A DNA stretch of 53,154 nt from Bacteriovoracaceae bacterium UBA4096 (GTDB taxonomy: Bacteria > Bdellovibrionota > Bacteriovoracia > Bacteriovoracales > Bacteriovoracaceae). Each line of letters begins with the position of its first letter. Within the stretch, counting starts at the first letter, position 1. The notes under the pieces were generated by a model. That model ran no database searches and had not been told where the DNA came from. It saw only the letters and a list, made by a program, of their open reading frames with translations. Location: the NCBI GenBank assembly GCA_002381945.1, contig DFXY01000059.1:1-53154 (forward strand), read 5' to 3'. The translations under genes were made by a program, and so were the position numbers. Of the stretch, positions 32,832-40,135 are shown in pieces.

Positions 32832-32870
32832 GCGACTAGACTTCATAAAAGAAAGCTAGAAAATAGCGGT

Positions 32871-33620
32871 ATGGAAAATCAAGAAAGGTTGCTCGACCTG
32901 GCCTTAAACAAATACCGTCTCTCACCTCAAGTAGTGGCAGCTTACAAAAAACTTCCTCGTCATTTATTCATCAAACGCTCCTATTCCATGGACGAGATGT
33001 ACGGTGATTACCCTTTAGAAATTTATCGGGATGAAAAATATATTTCTACCATTTCCCAGCCATCATTTGTGATGCTGATGATAGATATGCTGGATCTAAA
33101 ACCGGGTCATAAAGTTTTGGAGCTAGGGGCCGGTAGTGGTTGGAATGCGGCACTCATGGGAGAAATCGTAGGTCCCGCTGGAAAAGTAGTGAGTGTTGAA
33201 ATTATTCCTTCCTTAGCACAAGAGACCAAAGATAATTTGAGCTTTTTGGGAATTGCCAATGTGGAGATTATTTCTGGTGATGGTGCCACAGGTTATCCTC
33301 CCGAGGCACCTTATGATCGCGGTATTTTTACTGCCGGAGCAACGGATTTACCTAAGGCCTTCCATGAACAGATCAAAGTTGGTGGAAAACTTTTATTCGT
33401 TCTCAAAACACAGTCAATTGATTTACTTCTGCTCCTGATTAAAAAAGAAGATCACTTTGAAGAACTCTCAAGACTTTCCTGTTCCTTTGTTCCCATGAAA
33501 GGTCAAAAAGCTGCCCGTATTACTAATGATCTGGATACTTTGAGAGATACGCAAGGTAAGCTTGAAATCTATCCAAATTTCAAGAAAGAGGGGAGAGATT
33601 CTCTCTTTTCAATAACTTAA
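32871..33620 (+). CDS. pcm: Protein-L-isoaspartate O-methyltransferase-like protein
   Basis: 249 residues from the ATG at 32871. The open frame extends to 32790, but the extension is encoded by the perfect inverted repeat. MENQERLLDLALNK followed by KKLPRHLFIK matches the family N-terminus. SAM motif I is VLELGAGSGWNAALMGEIVG, preceded by the family STISQPSFVMLMIDML (the usual S-x-SQP) and followed by VVSVEIIPSLA and APYDRGIFTAGA. It would methylate isoaspartyl residues for protein repair. The C-terminus is slightly longer than in E. coli Pcm. Confidence 0.88.
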   Translation: MENQERLLDLALNKYRLSPQVVAAYKKLPRHLFIKRSYSMDEMYGDYPLEIYRDEKYISTISQPSFVMLMIDMLDLKPGHKVLELGAGSGWNAALMGEIVGPAGKVVSVEIIPSLAQETKDNLSFLGIANVEIISGDGATGYPPEAPYDRGIFTAGATDLPKAFHEQIKVGGKLLFVLKTQSIDLLLLLIKKEDHFEELSRLSCSFVPMKGQKAARITNDLDTLRDTQGKLEIYPNFKKEGRDSLFSIT

Positions 33621-33687
33621 ACATATTTCCAATTCAATCTTGATTTGGCATGATAAGCCGACACCAAACATTCACAAGGAAAGTTTC

Positions 33688-34746
33688 ATGGGATTGATTT
33701 TCTCTGCTAACGAGATTCTAGAAAGATCACGTGGTCTAACGTTCGATGATGTTCTTTTAATGCCAAGGCATTCAGAGATGAGTTCTCGTCGTTCACCGGC
33801 ACTGGATTCAAAAGTTACTAAAAATTTTACCCTTAAAACTCCGATTATATCTGCCAATATGGATACAGTGACTGAGTTTCAGATGGCGATTAAAATGGCC
33901 CAGCTTGGTGGTCTTGGAATTCTTCACCGTTTTATGTCTCCTGAAGAACAAGTAAGACAAGTTAAACTTATGCGTGAAGCGATTAAGCCACTCGGCTTAC
34001 CAGTTGCTGCCAGCATTGGGGTTAAAGAAGAAGGTATGAAGAGAGCGGATATGCTGGTGGATGCCGGTGTGGATATTCTTACCATCGATATTGCTCACGG
34101 TGACTCGGTGATGATGTTTGAGACTCTTGATTATGTGAAAAAGAAATTCCCACACATTGATGTGATTGCCGGTAACACTGCCATGCCTGAAGGTGTAAAA
34201 GGATTAATTGATCATGGGGCCGACGCTGTGAAAATTGGAATTGGCCCAGGCTCCATGTGCACCACTAGAATCATTACTGGTTGTGGTGTTCCCCAGTTAA
34301 CGGCCGTGGCCATGTGTGTTTTAGAGGCCCGTAAATATAATGTTCCAGTAATTGCTGATGGTGGTATCAAAACTTCGGGTGACATCATGAAGGCTTTTGC
34401 TGCAGGCGCACAAACTGTCATGTTAGGCTCTATGCTTTCTGGTTGTTTAGAGACTCCAGGTGAAATTGAAGGTGGTCGCAAACGTTACCGTGGTATGGCC
34501 TCTAAAGATGCCCAAGTATCTTGGAGGGGAGAGCTTCCACAAGGGATGGCCGCCGAAGGTGAGGCCCGCTGGGTAAACTGTAAAGGATCAGTGGAAAACA
34601 TTGTGCATGAACTTGCTGGAGGAGTGCGATCAGGTATGACTTACGTCAATGCCTATACCATTGCTGATATAAATAAGAATGCCCGCTTCATGGAAATGAC
34701 GGCTTCTGGTATGATGGAATCTAAACCTCATGGCCTAAACCTCTAG
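33688..34746 (+). CDS. IMP dehydrogenase/GMP reductase family protein without CBS domains
   Basis: 352 residues from the ATG at 33688 (AAGGAAAG seven bases upstream); the frame reaches back to 33640 without support. TIM barrel with LTFDDVLLMPRHSE, MDTVTEFQMA, DILTIDIAHGDS, the catalytic Cys loop GIGPGSMCTTRIITGCG, IADGGIKTSGDIMKAFAAGA and YRGMASKDAQVSW. There is no CBS pair between the early strands, unlike standard GuaB (about 490 aa). The late segment AAEGEARWVNCKGSVENIV and GGVRSGMTYVNA resemble GMP reductase, whereas the Cys loop resembles IMPDH. Either reaction of guanylate metabolism is possible. Confidence 0.9.
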   Translation: MGLIFSANEILERSRGLTFDDVLLMPRHSEMSSRRSPALDSKVTKNFTLKTPIISANMDTVTEFQMAIKMAQLGGLGILHRFMSPEEQVRQVKLMREAIKPLGLPVAASIGVKEEGMKRADMLVDAGVDILTIDIAHGDSVMMFETLDYVKKKFPHIDVIAGNTAMPEGVKGLIDHGADAVKIGIGPGSMCTTRIITGCGVPQLTAVAMCVLEARKYNVPVIADGGIKTSGDIMKAFAAGAQTVMLGSMLSGCLETPGEIEGGRKRYRGMASKDAQVSWRGELPQGMAAEGEARWVNCKGSVENIVHELAGGVRSGMTYVNAYTIADINKNARFMEMTASGMMESKPHGLNL

Positions 34747-34752
34747 GATTCA

Positions 34753-36525
34753 ATGCTTTCAGATAATGCTTTTGATATAGTTTTAACTTATCCCAAACTT
34801 GCTGAGCGTCTTCAGAATAAGCCTGAAGACGCTCTCAAAATAAAAAAACTCTTCAAAGAGATTCATGGTGAGTTCTCACCAACTTTAGTGAAATCTGCAG
34901 CAGCTCTGCTCGATGCTACTTTTTTGAAGCTGTATGATGGAGTGAACTTAGAAGTTCCTCCGGATATGGATTTTAAAAAATTAAAAGAAGATCATCACAT
35001 TATTCTGGTGCCTAACCATCAGTCACATGCCGATTACGTTGCTCTCACTTATAGTATGTTCAAAAAATTTGGAGTTCCGATCAGAGTGGCAGCAGGAATT
35101 AACCTGAATGTTTTTCCTCTGGGGCAATTTTTTGGTAAGGCCGGTGCTTTTTTTATTCGCCGCTCTTTTACCGCTGATCAACTCTATAAACTGACTTTTG
35201 AAGGATATATTTATTATCTTTTAAAAACAGGTCAGGTGGTGGAATTCTTTTTTGAAGGTGGACGAACCAGAACGGGAAAACTTTTAAAGCCTAAGTATGG
35301 ACTCTTTCAGATGTTACTGGAGGCCCATGCTCAGATCAAGGCCAAGCCTCTTATGTTCATTCCAGTTTCTCTGGCCCATGAGCACATTCCTGAAGAAAAG
35401 GCCCATGCCCGCGAACTTGGTGGGGGAAAGAAAGTACCAGAAAAAGGAACGCAGTTATTTAAACTTTTAAAGCTCGTGAATAAACGTCTTGGGACTATTC
35501 ATATTCATTTTGGCGAACCGATTGTGATGAATGGTTATGAAGGTGATCTGAAAGAGGCCACCCAAAACCTGGCCTTTGCTAATTTTAAGGCAGTGGGGCG
35601 CGGAATGCCGATCACTCCAAGTTCACTTCTTGCTCTTCTCATGCTGGATGAACCTTCAGGGGCCTTGACCTGGAAGCAGATTGAGGAAAGGGCCATTGAT
35701 GTGATTGATTACTGCAGGGCCATGAATATCCCCATGACTCCTAGTCTTAGCTGCGAGAACTTCCGGGATTCAATCCGCTCGGCGCTGGATATGTTTATTG
35801 GAAATAAAAAGATTGAAGTCTTAAAACGTGAAAAACTGAATCAGGTTTATTACGTCATTAAAGATGAGAGACGAGCTGAAGTTCTATATCATAAAAATAT
35901 GATCCTTCATCACTTCCTGGTGGCGGGGATTATTAATTCTACCTGGTTTAATGTCTTCAATGGTTCCATTAAAGACGGGATGCAATTAACTCGTTTCCTC
36001 ATGACCAAAAGAAAAGAACTTAAATATGAGTTCTATCTGCCAAGCATGAAAGAAATGATTCATGAGGCGCTCAATATCATCTCTTATGCACTCGGTAGGA
36101 GAGTTGAGTCGTTAGAGGAGTGCATGCGTCTTTCCAGTCAGGATCTTTATCTGATTGCGACGAAAGTTCGGCGTTTCTCAACGGCCCTTTCTTATCTGTA
36201 TGAAGCCTATTATATTTCTGGGCTCGCGGTGAAATACCTTTCGAACGAAAATTTCACCCAAGAGCGCTTTATTCAGGTTTCAAAAGAACTCTTCACGCTT
36301 GAAATTGAGCATGGACGAGTAATTAAATATCCTGAGTCTTATGCGGTTCCGATCATTAAAGATACTCTGATTTATCATCAAAATCAGAAGGTAATTGAAA
36401 GAAATGAAGACCGCTCTTTCCGGGTGGTAGATCAAGTGAAGCTGGATGAATTGATTGAAAAATTTATACGTGATCTGAATGATCAGGTCGCGATTAACCT
36501 AAAGTTTAACAAGGCCCTGCCTTGA
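34753..36525 (+). CDS. PlsB-like glycerol-3-phosphate / lysophospholipid acyltransferase
   Basis: 590 residues (E. coli PlsB is about 800). Acyltransferase block I is LVPNHQSHADYVAL (N88-D94, the NHxxxxD motif), block II GAFFIRRSF, block III FFFEGGRTRTGKLLKPKYG, and block IV LMFIPVSLAHEHI. These are the PlsB/DHAPAT-type sequences. The N-terminal 80 and C-terminal 250 residues are helical, the latter like the PlsB C-terminal region. It likely acylates glycerol-3-phosphate at sn-1 on the inner membrane. The start is 6 bases after the IMPDH/GMPR stop; the next gene overlaps its stop (TTGA). Confidence 0.9.
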   Translation: MLSDNAFDIVLTYPKLAERLQNKPEDALKIKKLFKEIHGEFSPTLVKSAAALLDATFLKLYDGVNLEVPPDMDFKKLKEDHHIILVPNHQSHADYVALTYSMFKKFGVPIRVAAGINLNVFPLGQFFGKAGAFFIRRSFTADQLYKLTFEGYIYYLLKTGQVVEFFFEGGRTRTGKLLKPKYGLFQMLLEAHAQIKAKPLMFIPVSLAHEHIPEEKAHARELGGGKKVPEKGTQLFKLLKLVNKRLGTIHIHFGEPIVMNGYEGDLKEATQNLAFANFKAVGRGMPITPSSLLALLMLDEPSGALTWKQIEERAIDVIDYCRAMNIPMTPSLSCENFRDSIRSALDMFIGNKKIEVLKREKLNQVYYVIKDERRAEVLYHKNMILHHFLVAGIINSTWFNVFNGSIKDGMQLTRFLMTKRKELKYEFYLPSMKEMIHEALNIISYALGRRVESLEECMRLSSQDLYLIATKVRRFSTALSYLYEAYYISGLAVKYLSNENFTQERFIQVSKELFTLEIEHGRVIKYPESYAVPIIKDTLIYHQNQKVIERNEDRSFRVVDQVKLDELIEKFIRDLNDQVAINLKFNKALP

Positions 36526-36965
36526 ATTCATTACTCGGAAATATGAGATGGCTTTGTTTGCCATCGGAAAATTTAGGCCATGACTGGTTTGATAAGGGAC
36601 GTGAAATTGACTCCCTTTTACCTCAATTGGGATTTGATCTGGCAGAAGAATCAACTTTTCTCCTCTTTTCTGCCAATCCTTCGGATGTTCTCGAGGGAAG
36701 AGGTCAGTGTCTTGTGGCCCGACCAGTCATCGGACCGAGAAAGAATGTGGAAGCCCCGTTAGCTCTGGTAGACTGGAAAGCGGCCCCAGTTTGGCAGGAA
36801 ACACTCTCAGGTGAGTCTTTAGTCGAGCTCCTGGAGAATGCAGAGGAGGCGAGGCTCAAGGCCCAAAAAGGCCCAAGACCACTTGCTGATTCTTTTAGTT
36901 TATGTGTCAGACGCAGGTTAAATCCTGAGCTCAAGATCACGGTTGATTCAATCTTCCATGAATGA
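36522..36965 (+). CDS. Unknown small protein downstream of the acyltransferase
   Basis: 147 residues from a TTG at 36522 that overlaps the acyltransferase stop (TTGA, the same junction as at 6154); AAGG lies upstream. An ATG at 36543 (140 aa) is an alternative. Soluble, Trp- and Leu-rich N-terminus (MRWLCLPSENLGHDW), basic segment SLCVRRRLNP near the end. No recognised family. Confidence 0.65.
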   Translation: MNSLLGNMRWLCLPSENLGHDWFDKGREIDSLLPQLGFDLAEESTFLLFSANPSDVLEGRGQCLVARPVIGPRKNVEAPLALVDWKAAPVWQETLSGESLVELLENAEEARLKAQKGPRPLADSFSLCVRRRLNPELKITVDSIFHE

Positions 36966-37031
36966 CGGCTTGTCAGGTTATTCCAAGCGTTGTAATTTCT
37001 GATTATTTAATTTAGACCCCGAAATTGTAAT

Positions 37032-37038
37032 GGAGGTG
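37032..37038 (+). promoter_or_regulatory. Shine-Dalgarno fixing the AUA start of infC
   Basis: GGAGGTG lies four bases before ATA at 37043. It is the only strong ribosome site between the in-frame stop at 37028-37030 and the first conserved IF3 residues, and it decides the unusual start codon. Confidence 0.85.
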
Positions 37039-37042
37039 GGTT

Positions 37043-37570
37043 ATAAGCGAGAAAGTTCAAGAACCACGTGTAAATGAAAGAATTCGTGCACACGAGATCC
37101 GTCTTCTTGGAGACGATGGTAAGGCCTATGGAGTTGTGACTCTGGCCCAAGCGCGTCTCATGGCCGACTCTGAAGGTTTGGACCTGATCGAAATCTCTCC
37201 AAATGCAGTTCCACCGGTTGTTAAGATGATGGATTACGGGAAATATAAGTACCAGATCCAGAAGAAACTAGCTGAAGCTAAGAAAAAGCAAGTGGTGATC
37301 GAAGTTAAAGAGATTAAATTTCGCCCAAATATCGAAAAACACGATATGGAAGTGAAGCTCAATCATATTGAAAAATTTCTTGATCATGGTGATAAGGTTA
37401 AACTTCTGATGCAATTTCGCGGACGTGAAATGGCCCATAAAGAAATCGGCCTGGCCAAGTTCGACGAAATTGTTAAACAGGTTCTTGAAAAAGGTGCCGT
37501 GATTGAGGCCCCGTCAAAAATGATGGGTAACCGAGTAATTGCTATGGTGGCCCCAGGCAAGAAAAAATAG
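37043..37570 (+). CDS. infC: Translation initiation factor IF-3, AUA start codon
   Basis: 175 residues if read from ATA at 37043. In-frame stop TAA lies at 37028; between it and the conserved NERIRAHEIRLLGDDG there is no ATG, GTG or TTG in frame. GGAGGTG at 37032-37038 is well placed for ATA. A GTG at 37136 is in frame but would delete half of the N-terminal domain. Conserved IF3 features are LIEISPNAVPPVVKMMDYGKYKY, KEIKFRPNIEKHD and KVKLLMQFRGREMAH. IF3 discriminates against non-canonical start codons, so such starts (AUU in E. coli infC) permit autoregulation. It begins the infC-rpmI-rplT operon. Confidence 0.95.
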   Translation: MSEKVQEPRVNERIRAHEIRLLGDDGKAYGVVTLAQARLMADSEGLDLIEISPNAVPPVVKMMDYGKYKYQIQKKLAEAKKKQVVIEVKEIKFRPNIEKHDMEVKLNHIEKFLDHGDKVKLLMQFRGREMAHKEIGLAKFDEIVKQVLEKGAVIEAPSKMMGNRVIAMVAPGKKK

Positions 37571-37591
37571 TACAAAAACACTTTATCTTAT

Positions 37592-37609
37592 AGTTATCCC
37601 GTGATAACT
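37592..37609 (+). promoter_or_regulatory. First hairpin of the infC-rpmI spacer
   Basis: AGTTATC (37592-37598) pairs with GATAACT (37603-37609) over a CCGT loop. It immediately precedes a terminator-like hairpin and could be part of an L20/L35-responsive leader or simply an RNA-stability element. Confidence 0.5.
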
Positions 37610-37612
37610 TCA

Positions 37613-37639
37613 TGCACTCTTTTAAGGGTGCATTTTTTT
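37613..37639 (+). terminator. Terminator-like hairpin (attenuator?) between infC and rpmI
   Basis: TGCACTC (37613-37619), loop TTTTAA, GGGTGCA (37626-37632), then seven T. It sits inside the otherwise conserved infC-rpmI-rplT operon, 20 bases before rpmI. Partial read-through or ribosomal-protein-controlled attenuation would explain it; no separate rpmI promoter is obvious. Confidence 0.8.
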
Positions 37640-37659
37640 AATTTTTTGGAGCGATTTAT

Positions 37660-37860
37660 ATGGCTAAAATGAAGACAAAACGCGCGGCTGCCAAGCGTTT
37701 TAAAGTAACTGCTACTGGCAAGATTAAGTATAAGAAGGCCCACCTTCGTCACTTATTAGTAAATAAGTCGAAGAAAGCTAAGAAAGATAAAGGTACTCCT
37801 GGATATGTAAATCCTGGTGATTACCATAACGCTGCTATGTGTATCCCTTACTTAGTGTAA
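37660..37860 (+). CDS. rpmI: 50S ribosomal protein bL35
   Basis: 66 residues, typical L35: MAKMKTKRAAAKRFKVTATG start, KAHLRHLLVNKSKK middle, then an atypical neutral C-terminus (GTPGYVNPGDYHNAAMCIPY). GGAG lies eight bases before the ATG. It is between infC and rplT as in most bacteria. Confidence 0.97.
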   Translation: MAKMKTKRAAAKRFKVTATGKIKYKKAHLRHLLVNKSKKAKKDKGTPGYVNPGDYHNAAMCIPYLV

Positions 37861-37941
37861 TCGGAATTTTTAATAACCATCGAGAGTAGTGAATTAGGGT
37901 AAAGCGGATTTGTTCCCCCCTATGAATGAAGAGGAGAAAGT

Positions 37942-38286
37942 ATGTCACGTGTAAAACGGGGTTTTAAGGCCCGCCAGAGAAGAAACAAAGTTCTTAAACT
38001 AGCTAAAGGTTACCACTTCGACCGTAGAACGAAGTACAAGCACGCTTCTGAGACTGTTCGTCGCGCGCTTCACTACGCTTTCATTGGCCGTCGTCTTCTC
38101 AAGAGAGATGTTCGTAAACTTTGGATCGTCCGTATCAATGCTGGGGCTCGTATGCTTGGCACTTCTTACAGCCAGTTCATTTCTGGTCTTAAGAAGAAAG
38201 ATATTACAATTAACCGCAAAATGCTTGCTGAGCTTGCGGTTCGCGATTTCAACGCCTTTAAAGCTATCTACGAAGCTACTAAGTAA
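37942..38286 (+). CDS. rplT: 50S ribosomal protein bL20
   Basis: 114 residues with the L20 signatures MSRVKRGFKARQRRNKVLKLAKGY, RRALHYAFIGRRLLKRDVRKLW (across 38065-38130) and RINAGARMLGTSYSQF. GAGGAGAAAGT precedes the ATG. L20 is an early assembly protein and, in other bacteria, represses this operon by binding its mRNA. A strong terminator follows; pheS/pheT, often next, are absent. Confidence 0.97.
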   Translation: MSRVKRGFKARQRRNKVLKLAKGYHFDRRTKYKHASETVRRALHYAFIGRRLLKRDVRKLWIVRINAGARMLGTSYSQFISGLKKKDITINRKMLAELAVRDFNAFKAIYEATK

Positions 38287-38300
38287 ATAAAATCTGCTTA

Positions 38301-38346
38301 AAAAGCCCCAACTGCTGAAAATCTCTGCGGTTGGGGCTTTTTTTTT
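38301..38346 (+). terminator. Terminator after rplT
   Basis: AAAAGCCCCAAC pairs with GTTGGGGCTTTT, extended by TGC/GCG, with an 11-base loop and nine T. It closes the infC-rpmI-rplT unit and separates it from ihfA. Confidence 0.93.
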
Positions 38347-38432
38347 ATTTGAACTAATCCCTTTTACTGCTAACCTATTAATAATTTGAAATTTTTGGCG
38401 ATAAGCTTTTGAAACTTCATGGGAGACTTTCA

Positions 38433-38858
38433 ATGAGCATGACTAAGGCAGATATAGTAGAGCGTATCTACAAGGAAGCAGGCTTCTCTAAAAAAGAAGC
38501 AGCGGAATTAGTGGATCTTGTCTTTAAGGTAATTAAAGACACGTTAGCAAAAGGCGAGAAGGTTAAAATTTCTGGATTCGGAAATTTCAGCATTCGCGAC
38601 AAAGCTACTCGAGTAGGTCGTAATCCTCAGACTGGGACAGCAATGAATATTAGTGCACGTCGTGTACTAACTTTCAAACCTTCGCAAATTCTGAAAGAGG
38701 ACATTACTGAACGCTATGCTCATCGATTGGATGAGAGCGGTAAGGAAAATGTAGCTCTTCCTATTAAAGAAGCTAAGCCACGTGCGCTAAGTTCATTCTT
38801 AAATAATGAGGATGATACTGTGTATGATGACGGCGATGACGACGATAATGACGAATAG
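38433..38858 (+). CDS. ihfA: IHF/HU-family DNA-binding protein with acidic tail
   Basis: 141 residues from the ATG at 38433 (GGGAG upstream); the frame reaches 38409. Residues 1-95 are a normal HU/IHF chain: MTKADIVERIYKEAGFSKKE, VKISGFGNFSIRDKATRVGRNPQTG, then the arm-side VLTFKPSQILKEDI. Position next to a MerR-like gene downstream of rplT matches ihfA (IHF-alpha). About 45 extra residues follow, ending in a run of Asp/Glu (VYDDGDDDDNDE), absent from standard IHF-alpha (about 99 aa). IHF bends DNA at specific sites; the acidic tail could tune binding, as acidic tails do in HMG proteins (inference). Confidence 0.9.
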   Translation: MSMTKADIVERIYKEAGFSKKEAAELVDLVFKVIKDTLAKGEKVKISGFGNFSIRDKATRVGRNPQTGTAMNISARRVLTFKPSQILKEDITERYAHRLDESGKENVALPIKEAKPRALSSFLNNEDDTVYDDGDDDDNDE

Positions 38859-38882
38859 TCATTCAGTTGATACGCTTTTCTC

Positions 38883-39254
38883 ATGATTCCGAATAAGTCT
38901 AACTTTAAATTTCAAGAGCTCACCCCAATTACTGGGGTGAAGCCTTATGTTATTAGATTTTGGGAAACCGAGTTCCCTGAAATCGATCCTGTTTCCTCTG
39001 AAGGCGGCCAGAAGATCTACTCAAGATCTGATGTCGAGGCCATTTTAAAAATTAAAAAATTATTGTTCGAAGATAAGCTTTCTATACCTGATGCTAAAAA
39101 ACAAATGGCTTCTGGTAAGGTGGATATTTCAGCAGTGGAAGTGCCAGATGCAACTTCTTCTCATGCAGATTTAAAGCACGTTCTGGATTCAAGACCATTT
39201 ATATTAAATACACTTCAAATGATTCGAGATATAAAATTTAAACGAAATTGGTAA
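38883..39254 (+). CDS. MerR-family transcriptional regulator
   Basis: 123 residues. The winged HTH (FKFQELTPITGVKPYVIRFW, then KIYSRSDVEAILKIKKLLFE) is the form of the short MerR-like proteins encoded after ihfA in many proteobacteria. The C-terminal part has no metal-binding Cys. It starts 24 bases after ihfA, probably co-transcribed; there is little Shine-Dalgarno. The last 17 bp overlap the convergent ispA gene. Target genes unknown. Confidence 0.9.
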   Translation: MIPNKSNFKFQELTPITGVKPYVIRFWETEFPEIDPVSSEGGQKIYSRSDVEAILKIKKLLFEDKLSIPDAKKQMASGKVDISAVEVPDATSSHADLKHVLDSRPFILNTLQMIRDIKFKRNW

Positions 39255-40128
39255 CCCAGTTTTTTAAAGCTTCTGTATCTTTTCCAATATTATTTTCAAT
39301 CGTCGAAAATTCTTCAATTAAGTGATCTTGGGTCTTCTTGAAATAATCCTGAAGCATTCTTTCAGCATGATCAAGGCGATGCTTGAAGAGTATGGCGGTT
39401 AATTTTAAATGAGAGTGACGTAGTTCTCTTAGTGCGTGTTCAATATTTGAAATAAAAGGATTAATAGCCTTTTCATGAGGAGAAACGTCCCTTGATGAGA
39501 GTTCCGAGAGATCATCCAAGAGTTGAAAACTCACGCCTATCTCACGCCCTAAACGCAAAAAATCCATTTTGTCCTGAAAAGTCTGATTTTTGGTAAGTAG
39601 GTATGTTCCCAGAGTTGCCAGTTGAATTAATCTTCCTGTTTTTAATTCATGAATTCTAACGACTTCTTGAAAGTTTAAATTCCCATCGGCCAGTAAGTCC
39701 CGGAATTGACCTTCGATAAGGCCCTTTGCTCCAGTTGTCCAGGTCATGAGCTTATGAATTTCACGATGGTTTTTATGGTCTATATTTAATAATTCATTAA
39801 AGGAGGCGATGAGAAGTGCGTCTCCTGCGAGGATGGCCTTCCACTCGCCAAAATGTGCATGGGTAGATGCCTTTCCACGTCTGATCAGATCATTGTCCAT
39901 TGCAGGTAAATCATCATGGACTAAGGTATAAGCATGATGAAGTTCTATGGCGGAGGCCAGGTGTAAATGATTTGATGTAAGTTCTTTATTTAGATCCAAG
40001 GCAAGAGCTTCTACTAAGCGAGGACGAAATAATTTTCCAGCGGGAAATACTGCATACTCCATTACTTCTAAAAGACCTGGATTGTGTGATGATTTTTTTA
40101 AAGCGGTGCGAATGGCCTCAGATAACAT
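39238..40128 (-). CDS. ispA: Farnesyl/geranyl diphosphate synthase (IspA-type polyprenyl synthetase)
   Basis: 296 residues from the ATG at 40128, with AGGA five bases upstream; the frame extends to 40173 inside gspN. The first Asp-rich motif LVHDDLPAMDND is canonical, and the substrate segment GKLFRPRLVEAL and GLIEGQFRDLL are present. The second Asp-rich motif is DDLSE instead of DDxxD, an Asp-to-Glu change at the last position. It makes the C15 precursor of quinones and lipid carriers. It is the last gene of the T2SS operon; its start lies 7 bases beyond the gspN stop, so expression is probably coupled. Confidence 0.94.
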   Translation of the reverse strand: MLSEAIRTALKKSSHNPGLLEVMEYAVFPAGKLFRPRLVEALALDLNKELTSNHLHLASAIELHHAYTLVHDDLPAMDNDLIRRGKASTHAHFGEWKAILAGDALLIASFNELLNIDHKNHREIHKLMTWTTGAKGLIEGQFRDLLADGNLNFQEVVRIHELKTGRLIQLATLGTYLLTKNQTFQDKMDFLRLGREIGVSFQLLDDLSELSSRDVSPHEKAINPFISNIEHALRELRHSHLKLTAILFKHRLDHAERMLQDYFKKTQDHLIEEFSTIENNIGKDTEALKNWVTNFV

Positions 40129-40135
40129 GCTTTTC

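Noticed and set aside
32790..32870. N-terminal extension of the pcm-like protein
   Set aside because: It is encoded by the perfect inverted repeat, and the family start matches the ATG at 32871.
37136..37138. GTG start of infC
   Set aside because: It would remove about 31 conserved N-terminal residues, and there is no Shine-Dalgarno there; ATA at 37043 fits better.
37999..38433. 144-codon leftward ORF over rplT
   Set aside because: Antisense shadow of L20 and its terminator.
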